Shown here: positions 63,797-64,000 of the stretch, piece by piece
Position numbering within the stretch: position 1 is the stretch's first letter
Layout of the letters: the number at the start of each line of letters is the position of its first letter
Notes under the pieces: model-generated
What the model saw: the letters and a program-made list of their open reading frames with translations, nothing else
What the model was told of the DNA's origin: nothing
Database searches by the model: none
From: Methanosarcina sp.
Lineage (GTDB): Archaea > Halobacteriota > Methanosarcinia > Methanosarcinales > Methanosarcinaceae
NCBI GenBank assembly: GCA_003164755.1
Contig: PLUB01000052.1
Coordinates: 26,560 to 90,559, forward strand
Direction of reading: 5' to 3'
DNA: 64,000 nt
Position numbers and translations under genes: made by a program

Positions 63797-64000
63797 AAAT
63801 GACCTTTGTATACATCTGATTGGTCTGTTCACATATTCTGTCCCAATTGTAATTTGAAAGCTCCTTGCTAGCTTCCTGGACAAAATAGCTTCTCAATGCC
63901 GGATTTTCTATCAATGTCTGAAGATGGGATGAAAATTCAGTAAGATTATTCGCAAGGTAGCCACTTACTCCGTTCTTGATGATATCAGAAACTCCACTAT
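63771..64000 (-). CDS. glycosyltransferase (GT4-like), C-terminal part only
   Basis: Partial: the 5' part lies beyond the window. The visible 75 residues read SGVSDIIKNGVSGYLANNLT, then EFSSHLQTLIENPALRSYFV and QEASKELSNYNWDRICEQTN, the typical end of group 1 (GT4) glycosyltransferases: G..ExIxxGxxGxLv...LxxxixxLl.n...r..m...a. It ends at a TGA overlapping the deacetylase start by 26 bases. A surface polysaccharide or glycolipid locus continues leftward on the minus strand, beyond 64000. Confidence 0.8.
   Translation of the reverse strand, partial: SGVSDIIKNGVSGYLANNLTEFSSHLQTLIENPALRSYFVQEASKELSNYNWDRICEQTNQMYTKVIYEKNYNNN

Overview
This 64 kb window looks like chromosomal DNA of a methanogenic archaeon of the genus Methanosarcina or a close relative. 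The evidence is the archaeal versions of ribosomal proteins, S-adenosylmethionine synthetase, topoisomerase VI, Cbf5/TruB and RNase P component 1, archaeal type IV pilins, AT-rich long intergenic stretches, and many decayed insertion sequences and dispersed repeats. Species cannot be named from the sequence alone.

Layout. 0-7 kb: a truncated carboxymuconolactone-decarboxylase-like gene, a P-type ATPase relic, a TraB-family membrane protein, an HD-domain relic, an IS5-type relic, then two M24 peptidases (map, Xaa-Pro type). 7-10.2 kb: a surface locus with two divergent type IV pilins, a membrane-anchored companion and a PKD-domain relic. 11-13.5 kb: hisG-hisA-hisB on the minus strand. 13.9-14.7 kb: a TnpB (IS605-type) relic. 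15-16.2 kb: S-adenosylmethionine synthetase. 16.3-23.6 kb: a gene-poor, repeat-rich island whose only intact genes are two nearly identical small secreted glycine-rich proteins, each behind a leader that can fold. 23.9-38.3 kb: a structured region, then 22 ribosomal-protein genes with rnp1 embedded, then secY and adk. The rps14 gene is only 50 codons long. 38.3-41 kb: relics and a small Cys-rich protein. 41.5-44.5 kb: top6B-top6A. 44.9-52.8 kb: a stand-alone Lrp/AsnC ligand-binding protein divergent from a complete tryptophan pathway, trpCBADFE and trpG. 53-55 kb: IS21 and IS5 relics. 55.2-59 kb: an unknown helical protein, and truB, cmk and a DUF106/EMC3-like gene on the minus strand. 60.5-61.5 kb: an FKBP-type isomerase and tRNA-Ser(UGA). 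61.7-64 kb: an IS701-type relic, then a polysaccharide deacetylase and glycosyltransferase pair cut by the window edge.

How genes work together. The ribosomal cluster supplies both subunits plus the SecY channel. The trp block encodes all seven activities from chorismate to tryptophan. The his genes supply three steps of histidine synthesis. The DUF106-cmk-truB block usually lies directly after adk in Euryarchaeota. Here it lies 20 kb away on the other strand, which one inversion of 38.3-59.0 kb would explain.

The most unusual features are the duplicated glycine-rich-protein units, whose flanks have diverged in sequence but keep the ability to pair, the hairpin-rich region before rpl3, and several families of short palindromic repeats, one apparently nested inside another.
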